Part shown: one piece after another, positions 1 through 8,113 of the stretch
How the letters are laid out: the number at the start of each line of letters is the position of its first letter
Position numbering within the stretch: the stretch's first letter is position 1
Source: Gemmiger gallinarum
GTDB taxonomy: Bacteria > Bacillota > Clostridia > Oscillospirales > Ruminococcaceae
DNA: 64,000 nt
Direction: 5' to 3'
NCBI RefSeq assembly: GCF_014982805.1
Contig: NZ_JADCKC010000002.1
Span: forward strand, 434,001-498,000
Notes under the pieces: model-generated
What the model saw: only the letters and a program-made list of their open reading frames with translations
Told to the model about the DNA's origin: nothing
Databases searched by the model: none
Program-made: the position numbers and the translations under genes

Positions 1-288
1 CAATGTAGGGCGCGGTGGAGACGATCTGGGTGGCAAAATCGTTGCCGTCCGCCTCGTAAGCCGCCTTGGATACAACATAGGTGCTGGTCAGGATCGTCTC
101 AAAAGCGCCGACCACGTTCTGCTTCAGCTTGACCTGCAGGGTATAATCGCCGGTCTTGGTGATGGTGTCGATCTTGTCGTAGCAGGTTTTCAGACCGGCA
201 TCCACACAAGCCTGCAGCATCCAGACGATGTCGTCTGCCGTGATATGGTTGCCGGCAGAGTCAGTGACATAGTCATAGATCTCCATAT
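1..288 (-). CDS. Fragment of ABC transporter substrate-binding protein, family 5 (partial)
   Basis: Read on the minus strand this stretch is open throughout and translates to a GC-rich peptide containing HITADDIVWMLQACVDAG. This resembles the conserved 'T-A-D-D-V' region of peptide/nickel-type solute-binding proteins (SBP_bac_5, DppA/OppA/NikA-like), which capture oligopeptides or similar ligands outside the membrane for an ABC importer. The frame leaves the window at position 1 without a stop. It loses similarity near position 288-291, where a sulfatase frame on the plus strand begins, so neither the N-terminus nor the C-terminus is present. The abrupt switch suggests a genomic rearrangement or an assembly joint. 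Family assignment rests on one short motif region and is moderately sure; the substrate cannot be told. Confidence 0.6.
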
Positions 289-291
289 CGT

Positions 292-861
292 ATGACCGAC
301 GACGACCTGAACAACACCAAGCTGCACTACGACGGTGCCATCCAGGTCATTGACTATTGGGTGGGCCAGATGCTGGATGTGCTGGAGCGCCGCAATCTTC
401 TGGACAACACCATCATCATTTTTGCCGCCGACCATGGCGAGATGATGGGCGAGCACGGACTGTTCGCCAAGACCACCATGTACGAAGGCGCTCTGCGCAT
501 TCCCCTGCTGATCCACCTGCCCGGCATGGACAAGGCCGCCATCTGCGACGCCCCGGCCATGCTCATGGATCTGGCCCCCACCATTTTGGAGTTGACCGGG
601 ACCAGTTACGACGCCACCGCCATGGACGCCTGTTCACTGGTGCCGCTGCTCAAGGGCGAGGACGTGTCCCTGCGCGTCGCTCAGATCAGCGAGCTGCGCA
701 ACATGATGATGGTATTCGACGGCCGTTACAAGTGGATCCGCAACTGGAACGACAGCGATGAGCTGTACGACCTGGAGCAGGACCCCGACGAAATGCACAA
801 CATTATCAAGGATCATCCCGACATCATCAAGAGGCTGACCACATACACCTTCACCCACTGA
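292..861 (+). pseudogene. Truncated sulfatase, C-terminal half only
   Basis: The 189-residue frame is the C-terminal part of an alkaline-phosphatase-superfamily sulfatase. It keeps the metal-binding FAADHGEMMGEHGLF segment and the C-terminal 'YDLEQDPDEMHN' motif common to sulfatases, but lacks the whole N-terminal half with the CxPSR formylglycine site. It therefore cannot be catalytic as it stands. The ATG at 292 is probably an internal methionine (MTDDDLN occurs inside the family) and no ribosome binding site precedes it. The neighbour downstream is a complete sulfatase 21 bases away, so this was probably the first gene of a sulfatase pair before the break at about 290. Confidence 0.75.
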
Positions 862-882
862 TAAAAAAGCAGGAGTGTGACT

Positions 883-2499
883 ATGAGTACCCGACCTCAT
901 ATCATCATCTTTAACCCCGACCAGATGCAATGCGACGCGCTGGCACACATGGGACGCAACCCTGCCGCCCAGACGCCGTTTCTGGACCATTTTGCAGCGG
1001 AAGAAGCCGCTTCTTACCGCAACGCCTACTGCCAGAATCCCGTCTGCGTGCCCAGCCGGTGCAGTTTTCTGACCGGATTGTATCCTCATGTGCACGGTCA
1101 CCGCACCATGCGGTACATGCTGCACAGCGAGGAGAGCAGCATCTTTTCCGAGCTGAAAGCCGCCGGCTATCACGTCTGGATGAACGCCCGCAATGACTTT
1201 CTCCCCGGTCAGGACGAAGCCGCCTTCCATCGGCATGCCAGCGAGATCTTCTACGGCGGCGATGTGCCCGCGGCCCCCGGTCCCCTGAAGAATCTCCGGG
1301 GCGAGCCCGGCAGCAAGAATTACTATTCCCACTACAAGGGCCAGCTGGGCGTGGATGCCCGGGGCCGCAACTACTCGTCGGACGACGAGGTGGTGGATGC
1401 GGCCATTGCCCGCGCCAAGACCCCCACGCCCAACGGCGAACCGCTGTGCATGTTCCTGGGCCTGATGTATCCCCATCCTCCCTATCAGGCGGAAGACCCT
1501 TACTTTTCCGCCATTGACCGTTCCAAACTGCCGCCCCGCAGGGCAGCCCGCGCCCCCGGCAGCTTTGAGCCCAAAATCGAAACGCTGATTCGCCAGCGCC
1601 AGGGCCTGCAGGAGTACACCGAAGCCGATTGGGACGAGCTGCGCGCCGCCTATGCCGCCATGTGTTTGAAGATAGACCACCAGTTCCAGCGCCTGTGCGA
1701 CGGTCTGAAGGAAGCGGGCATCTACGACGACTGCGCCATCTTCTTTTTCAGCGACCACGGCGACTATCAGGGCCTGTTCGGCCTGAGTGAAAAGAACCAG
1801 AATACCTTTGAGGAGAGCCTGGTCCGGGTTCCTCTGCTCATCAAGCCCCCCAAGGGCGTAGCGGTCACGCCGGGCATCCGGGACGGCCTGGTGGAGCTGG
1901 TGGACTTTTATGCCACCGCCATGGATCTGGCGGGCGTTGCGCCGGACCACACCCAGTTTGGCCGCAGCCTGCGGGAGAATCTGGCCAGCCCGGACAAGCC
2001 TCTGCGGGAATATGCCTGCTGTGAAGGCGGGCGCCTTGCAGGCGAGGTTCACTGTGACGAAAGCCACGCCACCTCTCCCCAGGGCGCACAGCCGGTCAAC
2101 GAGTACTGGCCCCGCATGAAAGCACAGGAAGATGATATTGCTCACACCAAGGCCACCATGCTGCGCTGCGGCCGGTACAAGTATGTCCGCCGCCTGTATG
2201 AGCCCGACCAGCTGTTTGACCTGGAACAGGACCCCGACGAAACCGAGGATCTGGCCGAACGTCCCGAAATGGCTTCGGTTCTGGCGGATCTGCGCCTCAA
2301 AATGCTGGACTGGTATCAGTCCACCTGCGATGTGGTCCCCTATCAGTACGACGGCCGAATGAACGGCGAGATGATCTGGGCACATCTGAAGCAGATCGTC
2401 CCCCCGGAGAAGAAGGACTCCGTCATGAAGCTCGCCGCTCAGAACATTCCCATGTACCGCATTTTGCAGCTTGCCTCGGGCGAGAGCGACAAGCTGTAA
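883..2499 (+). CDS. Sulfatase (formylglycine-dependent, Cys type)
   Basis: A 538-residue sulfatase that would hydrolyse a sulfate ester, probably on a host or dietary glycan. The catalytic signature NPVCVPSRCSFLTG lies near the N-terminus, with Cys55 in C-x-P-S-R as the residue converted to formylglycine by an anaerobic or aerobic maturase not encoded here. The metal-binding FFFSDHGDYQG segment and the C-terminal YEPDQLFDLEQDPDET motif are also present, and length is normal for the family. I chose ATG 883, seven bases after AGGAG, over the GTG at 877, which nearly abuts the Shine-Dalgarno. No signal peptide is seen, so it may act on imported sugars. It sits upstream of a GH3 glycosidase, which supports a glycan-processing context. 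Confidence 0.9.
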   Translation: MSTRPHIIIFNPDQMQCDALAHMGRNPAAQTPFLDHFAAEEAASYRNAYCQNPVCVPSRCSFLTGLYPHVHGHRTMRYMLHSEESSIFSELKAAGYHVWMNARNDFLPGQDEAAFHRHASEIFYGGDVPAAPGPLKNLRGEPGSKNYYSHYKGQLGVDARGRNYSSDDEVVDAAIARAKTPTPNGEPLCMFLGLMYPHPPYQAEDPYFSAIDRSKLPPRRAARAPGSFEPKIETLIRQRQGLQEYTEADWDELRAAYAAMCLKIDHQFQRLCDGLKEAGIYDDCAIFFFSDHGDYQGLFGLSEKNQNTFEESLVRVPLLIKPPKGVAVTPGIRDGLVELVDFYATAMDLAGVAPDHTQFGRSLRENLASPDKPLREYACCEGGRLAGEVHCDESHATSPQGAQPVNEYWPRMKAQEDDIAHTKATMLRCGRYKYVRRLYEPDQLFDLEQDPDETEDLAERPEMASVLADLRLKMLDWYQSTCDVVPYQYDGRMNGEMIWAHLKQIVPPEKKDSVMKLAAQNIPMYRILQLASGESDKL

Positions 2500-2593
2500 T
2501 CAGCGCCGTTCTTTCTGCCGCGCTTTGACAGGCAACGACCGGTGCGATATACTGAAATCCATATTCTGCATTGTATGTCAGGAGGGATCTGCC

Positions 2594-3091
2594 ACGAAAC
2601 ACCAGTATCTGATCCACCCGTTCAAGTTTGGCGTTGCCCTGTGCACCGTGGCCGTGTGTGCTTTTTTGGCCTTTCTGGCCGCAGCGGCGGGCAACTGGAT
2701 TGCTGCCGTACTGTTCGGCGCAGCGGCTGCACTGTTCGTATTTGTCGCTGTTTTGTACGGCTCCACCCTTACTCTGGATGACGGCGGACTTTCCCGCAGC
2801 TTTTTCGGTATTCCCATGCGCAGCATTCCCTGGTCGGACATTGCCGAGGTGGGCGTAGTGGGGCTGAAGGTTTTCAACAATAACGACCCCAAGCGTCCCG
2901 GCACCCGGTATATTTATTTTTCTCCCCGTACGCTGGACAAGGACAGCCGTTTTCGCCTGGCGCTGGAATGGCCGCCCCGGAATATGCTTTATCTCTGCTA
3001 CACCAAAGAGCGCTTTACTGCGGTGCAGGCATTGTGGAACAGCACCATCGAAACCTACAATGCCGGAAACGTGTTCTATAGTCTTTCCTGA
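2594..3091 (+). CDS. Small membrane protein with PH-like domain, start codon apparently ACG
   Basis: The frame encodes about 165 residues: two adjacent hydrophobic helices near the N-terminus (FGVALCTVAVCAFLAFLAA and WIAAVLFGAAAALFVFVAVL), then a soluble part of strands such as LTLDDGGLSRSFFGIPM and IPWSDIAEVGVVGLK. The pattern resembles small bacterial PH-domain membrane proteins, but I do not recognise a named family. The frame is open upstream to 2471, yet no ATG, GTG or TTG fits. A good AGGAGG at 2580-2585 is followed eight bases later by ACG at 2594, in frame at the point where translation should begin. Either a rare ACG start is used, the original ATG has mutated, or initiation is further upstream. 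It follows the sulfatase by about 90 bases and ends at a strong terminator. Confidence 0.6.
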   Translation, partial: TKHQYLIHPFKFGVALCTVAVCAFLAFLAAAAGNWIAAVLFGAAAALFVFVAVLYGSTLTLDDGGLSRSFFGIPMRSIPWSDIAEVGVVGLKVFNNNDPKRPGTRYIYFSPRTLDKDSRFRLALEWPPRNMLYLCYTKERFTAVQALWNSTIETYNAGNVFYSLS

Positions 3092-3110
3092 TCCAGCCAC
3101 CTCCCCCAGT

Positions 3111-3160
3111 CCGGGCTTTCCGTCAGACGATGCCGTCTGGAGGAAAGCCCGGGCATTTTT
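3111..3160 (+). terminator. Rho-independent terminator with nested hairpin
   Basis: CCGGGCTTTCC (3111-3121) pairs with GGAAAGCCCGG (3142-3152), with an inner CAGACG/CGTCTG stem, followed by ATTTTT. It closes the sulfatase/membrane-protein transcript. Confidence 0.9.
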
Positions 3161-3294
3161 GTGTACAGCCGGATCCCAAGCCCGTTTTACCTTCTTTCCT
3201 CCCCGTAAAAACGTCAGAACAACGAATTTTTCGAAGTCAATTTGTGCATCTCTCCAATCTTTTTTCCAGCTCCCCGATTCCTCCGGATGAGGAA

Positions 3295-3323
3295 TTGACA
3301 ACCCCCGTCTAATTTGTTACTTT
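3295..3323 (+). promoter_or_regulatory. Sigma-70-type promoter of the GH3 gene
   Basis: TTGACA (3295-3300), a 17-base spacer and TACTTT (3318-3323) precede the GH3 start by about 45 bases. The symmetric AT tract TTAATTAAT at 3322-3330 overlaps the -10. A similar tract lies just downstream of the aldolase promoter (6022-6036), which could mark a shared operator. Confidence 0.6.
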
Positions 3324-3366
3324 AATTAATAAACAAAGCATGCTCTTGTACTGAAAGGAGTAGATT

Positions 3367-5823
3367 ATGGAGATTTACAAGGACAGTACACGCCCCATCC
3401 CTGAACGTGTGGAGGACCTTCTCTCCCGCATGACGCTGGAGGAAAAAGCCGCCCAGCTCTGCGGGGACCTGCCCGCCTCTTTTATCAAAGATGGCAAAGT
3501 CAGTGCGGAGACCCTGCGGGAGAAATTCCCCAACGGTCACGGCCGCTTCACCCAGTATTCCATGATCGGCATTGTGGACCCGGTGCAGATTGCCGAGATT
3601 TCCAATGAACTGCAGCACTATTTTGTGGAGGAGACCCGCCTGGGCATTCCCGTGGCTCTGCAGACGGAAAATCTCTGCGGCTATCCGGCTGCGGGCGGCA
3701 CCCTGTTCCCGGCGCAGATCAATGTGGGCTGCACCTGGGAGCCGGAGCTCGCCGGCGAGATGGCCGCCGTCATCGGACAGGAAAGCCGCTCGGTGGGCAT
3801 CAACTCGGCCATGAGCCCGGTCATCGATGTTTCCCGGGACCCCCGCTGGGGCCGCACCTATGAGACCTACGGCGAGGACCCTTACCTCATCAGCCGCATG
3901 GGCGTGGAGTACGTCAAGGGCATGCAGGGCAAAAACAAGGAAGGCGTGGCCTGCATTGCCAAGCATTTTCTGGGCTATGCGGAGAGCCAGTCCGGTCTGA
4001 ACTGCGCCGTGGCCCGCATCAATGACCGGGAACTGTATGAGACTTTTGCCACTCCCTTTGAGGCCGCCGCCAACGAGGCGGATGTTTCCGGCATGATGGC
4101 CAACTACGGCGAGATCGACGGCATGTGCGTGGGCGCCAACAAAAAGATTGCCCGCACCCTGCTGCGCGACACCATGAAATACCGCGGCATGCTCACCTCC
4201 GACGGTGCGGCCATCATGAAAATGTACAATTACTTCCACATTGCCCCCACCTACAAGGAAGCCGGACTGCTGGCCAAGAAGGGCGGCCTGGACACCGAGA
4301 TCCCCATCGGCAACGCCTACCGTCAGCTTCCCGACTATGTGCGGGAAGGCAAACTGGACGAGTCCCTTCTCGACGAGTCGGTCCGCCGTGTGCTGACCAT
4401 CAAGTTTGAGTACGGTCTGTTTGAGAATCCCTATGTGGACGTGGACAAAGTTCGCGCTTCCATGACCAATGGGGACAAAGCCGACCTCAGCCGCCGCATT
4501 GCGGAAAAGTCTATCGTCCTGCTCAAAAACGACGGAACTCTGCCTCTCAAGAAGGGCCTCAAGCTGGCGGTCGTCGGCCCTCATGCCGACAACCTCCGCT
4601 ATCCCATCAGCGGCTACACCTACCCCGCCTACATCGAGATGATGAAGGCCGGTGCCGAGGACAGTTCTTCCGTTACCTTCAACGGCATTGCCGACGAAGC
4701 CGCCGCCAGCAAGGACAAAAAGTGTGAGAGCGGCTTCGGCGCTGCCAATCCCTTTGCGGCGACCCTGGCCATGTTCTCTCCGGAGGACCAGGCCCGCCTC
4801 AACGACCTTCCCACTGTGCTGCGGCAAATGGGTGCCCGCAGCCTGAATTCCGTGCTCAGCGACCGCTTTGCCGTCCGCTATGCCGAAGGCTGCAAGATCA
4901 TCGGGGACGACACCTCCGGCTTTGCCGATGCCGTTGCCGCTGCCGAGGACAGCGATGTGGTCATCGCAGCCATGGGCGGCAACTGCGGCTGGATCAACGT
5001 CACCGGCGGCGAAGGCAAGGACCGCAGCAGCCTGGACCTGCCCGGCGTACAGCAGCAGCTTCTGGAAGCACTGTGTGCTACCGGCAAGCCGGTGGTCCTG
5101 ATCCTGTACGGGCCCGGCGTCTTTGCCCTGCCCTGGGCCGCCGAGCACACTGCCGCCATGGTCCAGGCCTTCATGCCCGGCGCCGACGCCGGCCGTGTCC
5201 TGGCCGACGTGCTGGACGGCACCGTCAATCCCGGCGGACACCTGACCTTCACGGTGCCCCATCATATCGGCCAGCTTCCCATTACCTACAATCACCGGGT
5301 AGGCAGCGGCTATGGCGGTGACAGCGCCGCCATGAGTGTAATCTTCGGCGGCGGCTATGTGGACAACACCGACCGTCCCCTTTTCCCCTTCGGCCACGGC
5401 CTGAGCTACACCACCTTTGCCGTCAGCAAGCTGGAACTGGATTCGGAAGAACTGCCCACCGACGGCTCCATCCGCGCCCGCTGCACCGTAACCAACACCG
5501 GTGACCGCACCGGTGACCAGGTGGTACAGCTGTATTACCATTTTTCCGGCGCCCATGTCATCCGCCCCAACAAACAGCTGGTGGGCTTTGCGCGGGTCAC
5601 CCTTGCTCCCGGCGAGTCCAAAACCGTCGAATTTGACTTGAAAGCCGCACAGCTGGGCTATTACAATGAGGATATGGATTTTGTGGTAGAGCCCGGTCCT
5701 GCCGAGTTGAGCCTGGGCACCAGCAGCGAAGACCTCTGCGATACCCATACCATCCGTTTGGCCGGTGATCCGGTTGATCTGATGGGCCGGCGCAGCTACA
5801 CCTGTGCTGTCAGCGTCAGCTGA
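3367..5823 (+). CDS. Glycoside hydrolase family 3 (beta-glycosidase type)
   Basis: An 818-residue GH3 enzyme predicted to remove beta-linked sugars (glucose, xylose or another) from oligosaccharides by a retaining mechanism. The N-terminal barrel carries the conserved KHFLGY and RWGRTYETYGEDP segments. The nucleophile is expected at Asp279 in LTSDGAAI, where most family members have SDW. A C-terminal alpha/beta domain (VVAVVG-like LAVVGPHADN; ILYGPGVF) and a fibronectin-III-like tail (TNTGDRTGDQVVQLYY) follow in the usual order and length. ATG 3367 has GAAAGGAG seven bases upstream. No signal peptide is visible, suggesting a cytoplasmic enzyme. It has its own promoter and terminator and lies between the sulfatases and the sugar-phosphate operon. 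Substrate specificity cannot be read from the sequence. Confidence 0.93.
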   Translation: MEIYKDSTRPIPERVEDLLSRMTLEEKAAQLCGDLPASFIKDGKVSAETLREKFPNGHGRFTQYSMIGIVDPVQIAEISNELQHYFVEETRLGIPVALQTENLCGYPAAGGTLFPAQINVGCTWEPELAGEMAAVIGQESRSVGINSAMSPVIDVSRDPRWGRTYETYGEDPYLISRMGVEYVKGMQGKNKEGVACIAKHFLGYAESQSGLNCAVARINDRELYETFATPFEAAANEADVSGMMANYGEIDGMCVGANKKIARTLLRDTMKYRGMLTSDGAAIMKMYNYFHIAPTYKEAGLLAKKGGLDTEIPIGNAYRQLPDYVREGKLDESLLDESVRRVLTIKFEYGLFENPYVDVDKVRASMTNGDKADLSRRIAEKSIVLLKNDGTLPLKKGLKLAVVGPHADNLRYPISGYTYPAYIEMMKAGAEDSSSVTFNGIADEAAASKDKKCESGFGAANPFAATLAMFSPEDQARLNDLPTVLRQMGARSLNSVLSDRFAVRYAEGCKIIGDDTSGFADAVAAAEDSDVVIAAMGGNCGWINVTGGEGKDRSSLDLPGVQQQLLEALCATGKPVVLILYGPGVFALPWAAEHTAAMVQAFMPGADAGRVLADVLDGTVNPGGHLTFTVPHHIGQLPITYNHRVGSGYGGDSAAMSVIFGGGYVDNTDRPLFPFGHGLSYTTFAVSKLELDSEELPTDGSIRARCTVTNTGDRTGDQVVQLYYHFSGAHVIRPNKQLVGFARVTLAPGESKTVEFDLKAAQLGYYNEDMDFVVEPGPAELSLGTSSEDLCDTHTIRLAGDPVDLMGRRSYTCAVSVS

Positions 5824-5832
5824 TCTCTCATT

Positions 5833-5899
5833 GCCGCATCTCCAGTGGGGAAACAGCCTGATTTGGGCTGTTTCCCGCACTGTGATGCGGCTTTTGTTT
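5833..5899 (+). terminator. Extended terminator hairpin after GH3
   Basis: GCCGCATC (5833-5840) pairs with GATGCGGC (5884-5891), enclosing GGGAAACAGCC/GGGCTGTTTCCC, and is followed by TTTTGTTTT. Confidence 0.9.
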
Positions 5900-5981
5900 T
5901 ACGCGGCCCACAAAAAATGCCGTAAAATTTTGTCGCTTTATACAATCTTTGAACCGCAAGGTTTTTTTGCCCTATCTTCCC

Positions 5982-6010
5982 TTGCAATCCGCTTAAAAGC
6001 GTTCTATAAT
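5982..6010 (+). promoter_or_regulatory. Promoter of the aldolase-to-Pgi operon
   Basis: TTGCAA (5982-5987), a 17-base spacer and a consensus TATAAT (6005-6010). Just downstream, 6020-6038 holds an AT-rich near-palindrome (AATTAATTTATTAATT) in the early transcribed region. It resembles the TTAATTAAT tract at the GH3 promoter and is a possible operator. Confidence 0.7.
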
Positions 6011-6081
6011 ATCCACAGTCAATTAATTTATTAATTTTATGAATATAACTTTATGACTTCACCTTGAGGAGGAACCCCCAT

Positions 6082-7236
6082 ATGCTGGTACCCATGAGAG
6101 CCATTCTGGAAGCCGCCGACAAGTACCGTTACGGCCAGGCCGCTTTCAACATGAACAGCGTCGGCCAGATCGAAGCCGCCATCCGCATCCATGAGCTGCT
6201 GCGCTCCGGCGCCATTCTGCAGGGTGCAGAGGCATCCAACGCCTACATGAGCGGCGAGCTGGACTTCATGCACGGCACTCCCGAGCAGAAGGCCGTCGGC
6301 GCCAAGAACATCGGCGACACCGTCAAGAAGTACGGCGCCGACAGCCCCATCCCCATTGCCCTGCATCTGGACCACGGCAAGACGCTGGAAAGCGTCAAGG
6401 CCTGCATCGCCGGCGGCTACACCTCCGTCATGATCGACGGCAGCAGCCTGCCCTATGAGGACAACGTGGAGCTCACCCGCGAGGTCGTCAAGTACGCCCA
6501 TCCCTACGGCGTTACCGTGGAAGGCGAGCTGGGCGTGCTGGCCGGCGTGGAAGACCACGTCTTCAGCGCCACCTCCACCTACACCAACCCCATGCAGGCG
6601 GTGGACTTCTTCAAGAAGACCGGCTGCGACGCCCTGGCCATCAGCTACGGCACCTGCCATGGTGCCAACAAGGGCAAGGACACCAAGATCCGCCGCGAGA
6701 TTGCCATCGCCACCAAGGAGTGCATGCTCCACGAGGGCATCAGCGGTTTCCTGGTCAGCCATGGTTCCTCCACCGTGCCCCAGGAGTACGTCCAGCAGAT
6801 CAACGCCATGGGCGGCCAGCTGGAGAACGCCTTCGGCATCGACGTGGCCCAGCTGGTGGACGTGGCCCACTGCGGCATCAACAAGATCAACGTGGACACC
6901 GACATCCGTCTGGCCTGCACCCGCAACATCATGGAGCTGTTCCGTGACCATCCCGAGCTGAAGGAGAGCCCCTCCATCGGCCAGGTCTACCGGGATATGG
7001 CAGCCAATCCCAAGAACTTTGACCCCCGCAACTACACCGCTTCCATCATGGACGCCATCCTCTACGGCAAGATCGCCGACGAGGACGTGGCCAAGGTTGT
7101 GGAGTGCATGAAGAACGGCGTCACCGAGTCCATCGCTCCCCTGCTGGTCCAGTTCGGCAGCTACCGCAAGAGCAACCTCATCGAGCCCGTCACCTGCGAG
7201 CAGATGGCCGACCGCTACAAGAAGGAGGGCATCTGA
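6082..7236 (+). CDS. Class II (metal-dependent) fructose/ketose-bisphosphate aldolase
   Basis: A 384-residue class II aldolase, cleaving or forming a ketose 1,6-bisphosphate with dihydroxyacetone phosphate as one product. Family motifs visible are IALHLDHGKTLE (metal and base region), MIDGSSLPYEDN, the VEGELGVLAGVEDH strand and FLVSHGSSTVPQE phosphate loop. It is longer than the common 285-310-residue enzymes, with extra C-terminal sequence, as in some clostridial aldolases. ATG 6082 follows GAGGAGG at good spacing; an upstream in-frame TTG at 6064 overlaps that ribosome binding site and was rejected. It is the first gene of a five-gene operon, two bases ahead of the isomerase gene. Fructose, tagatose or another bisphosphate could be the true substrate. 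Confidence 0.9.
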   Translation: MLVPMRAILEAADKYRYGQAAFNMNSVGQIEAAIRIHELLRSGAILQGAEASNAYMSGELDFMHGTPEQKAVGAKNIGDTVKKYGADSPIPIALHLDHGKTLESVKACIAGGYTSVMIDGSSLPYEDNVELTREVVKYAHPYGVTVEGELGVLAGVEDHVFSATSTYTNPMQAVDFFKKTGCDALAISYGTCHGANKGKDTKIRREIAIATKECMLHEGISGFLVSHGSSTVPQEYVQQINAMGGQLENAFGIDVAQLVDVAHCGINKINVDTDIRLACTRNIMELFRDHPELKESPSIGQVYRDMAANPKNFDPRNYTASIMDAILYGKIADEDVAKVVECMKNGVTESIAPLLVQFGSYRKSNLIEPVTCEQMADRYKKEGI

Positions 7237-7238
7237 GC

Positions 7239-8084
7239 ATGAAGCATATCTTCCTCAACCTCAAGCGCTTTGACGTGCCCGTGGAGATGGGCGGCGTCAA
7301 CCGTCTGGCCCCCGTGGCCGACTGGGGCAAAGCCATTGTGGAAGGCACCCAGGACGGCCTGGCTGCCTACGACAAGAATGAAGTAGAGTTCGCCGCCTAC
7401 CTGCCCGAGGCTCACCTCCTCAGCGCCGCAGCCGCCCGCAAGCCGGGCTGTGCTTTGCAGCTGGGCTGCCAGGGCGTGTTCCGCGCCGACACCGCCGTGG
7501 GCGGCAACTTCGGCGCCTTCACCACCAACCGTCCCGCCAGCGCCGCGGTGGCCCTGGGCTGCGAGAGTGTCCTCATCGGCCACTGCGAGGAGCGCAACGA
7601 CAAGATGGGCATCCTGGCCGAGGCCGGCGTCACCGGGCTGGAGGCTTCCCGCACCGTCAACCGCCTGCTGAATCAGGAGATCCGCTGCGCCGTGGCCCGT
7701 GGCATGACGGTGCTCTACTGCATCGGTGAAAAGAGCGAGGAGCAGGACAACTGGGAGCAGGTCCTGGGCGAGCAGCTGTCCATCGGCCTGGAAGGCGTGG
7801 ACAAGAGCAAGGTCGTCATCGCCTACGAGCCCGTCTGGTCCATCGGCCCCGGCAAGACCCCGGCCGACAAGCCCTACATCACCAAAATTGCCCGCTTTGT
7901 CAAGGAACAGACCGGCGGCATGGACGTGGTCTACGGCGGCGGCCTGAAATCCGACAACGCCGCCATGCTGGCCTCCATCCCAGAGATCGACGGCGGCCTC
8001 ATCGCCCTCACCCGCTTTACCGATGAGATCGGCTTCTACCCCGAGGAATACCTGGAAATCATCCGCCTCTACTTGGGCAAGTGA
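7239..8084 (+). CDS. Triose-phosphate isomerase family protein
   Basis: A 281-residue TIM-family protein interconverting dihydroxyacetone phosphate and glyceraldehyde 3-phosphate, the next step after the aldolase. Catalytic elements are recognisable: FLNLKRF in place of the usual GNWKMN (Asn and Lys kept), LIGHCEERN with the catalytic histidine, and IAYEPVWSIGPGKTP with the catalytic glutamate and loop 6. The C-terminal VVYGGGLKSDNA phosphate loop is present. It is longer and more divergent than housekeeping TpiA (about 250 residues), so it is probably a specialised paralogue. Start ATG 7239 lies two bases after the aldolase stop, with GAAGGAGGG inside the aldolase tail. Confidence 0.88.
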   Translation: MKHIFLNLKRFDVPVEMGGVNRLAPVADWGKAIVEGTQDGLAAYDKNEVEFAAYLPEAHLLSAAAARKPGCALQLGCQGVFRADTAVGGNFGAFTTNRPASAAVALGCESVLIGHCEERNDKMGILAEAGVTGLEASRTVNRLLNQEIRCAVARGMTVLYCIGEKSEEQDNWEQVLGEQLSIGLEGVDKSKVVIAYEPVWSIGPGKTPADKPYITKIARFVKEQTGGMDVVYGGGLKSDNAAMLASIPEIDGGLIALTRFTDEIGFYPEEYLEIIRLYLGK

Positions 8085-8113
8085 TTGCCTCATAACAACA
8101 AAGGAGCGTTATC

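Noticed and set aside
3322-5880. An 852-codon open frame on the minus strand opposite the GH3 gene
   Set aside because: It is the antisense of a GC-rich gene with strong codon bias, rich in Gly, Ala, Val and His, with no motif and no ribosome binding site; the plus strand encodes a clear GH3 enzyme.
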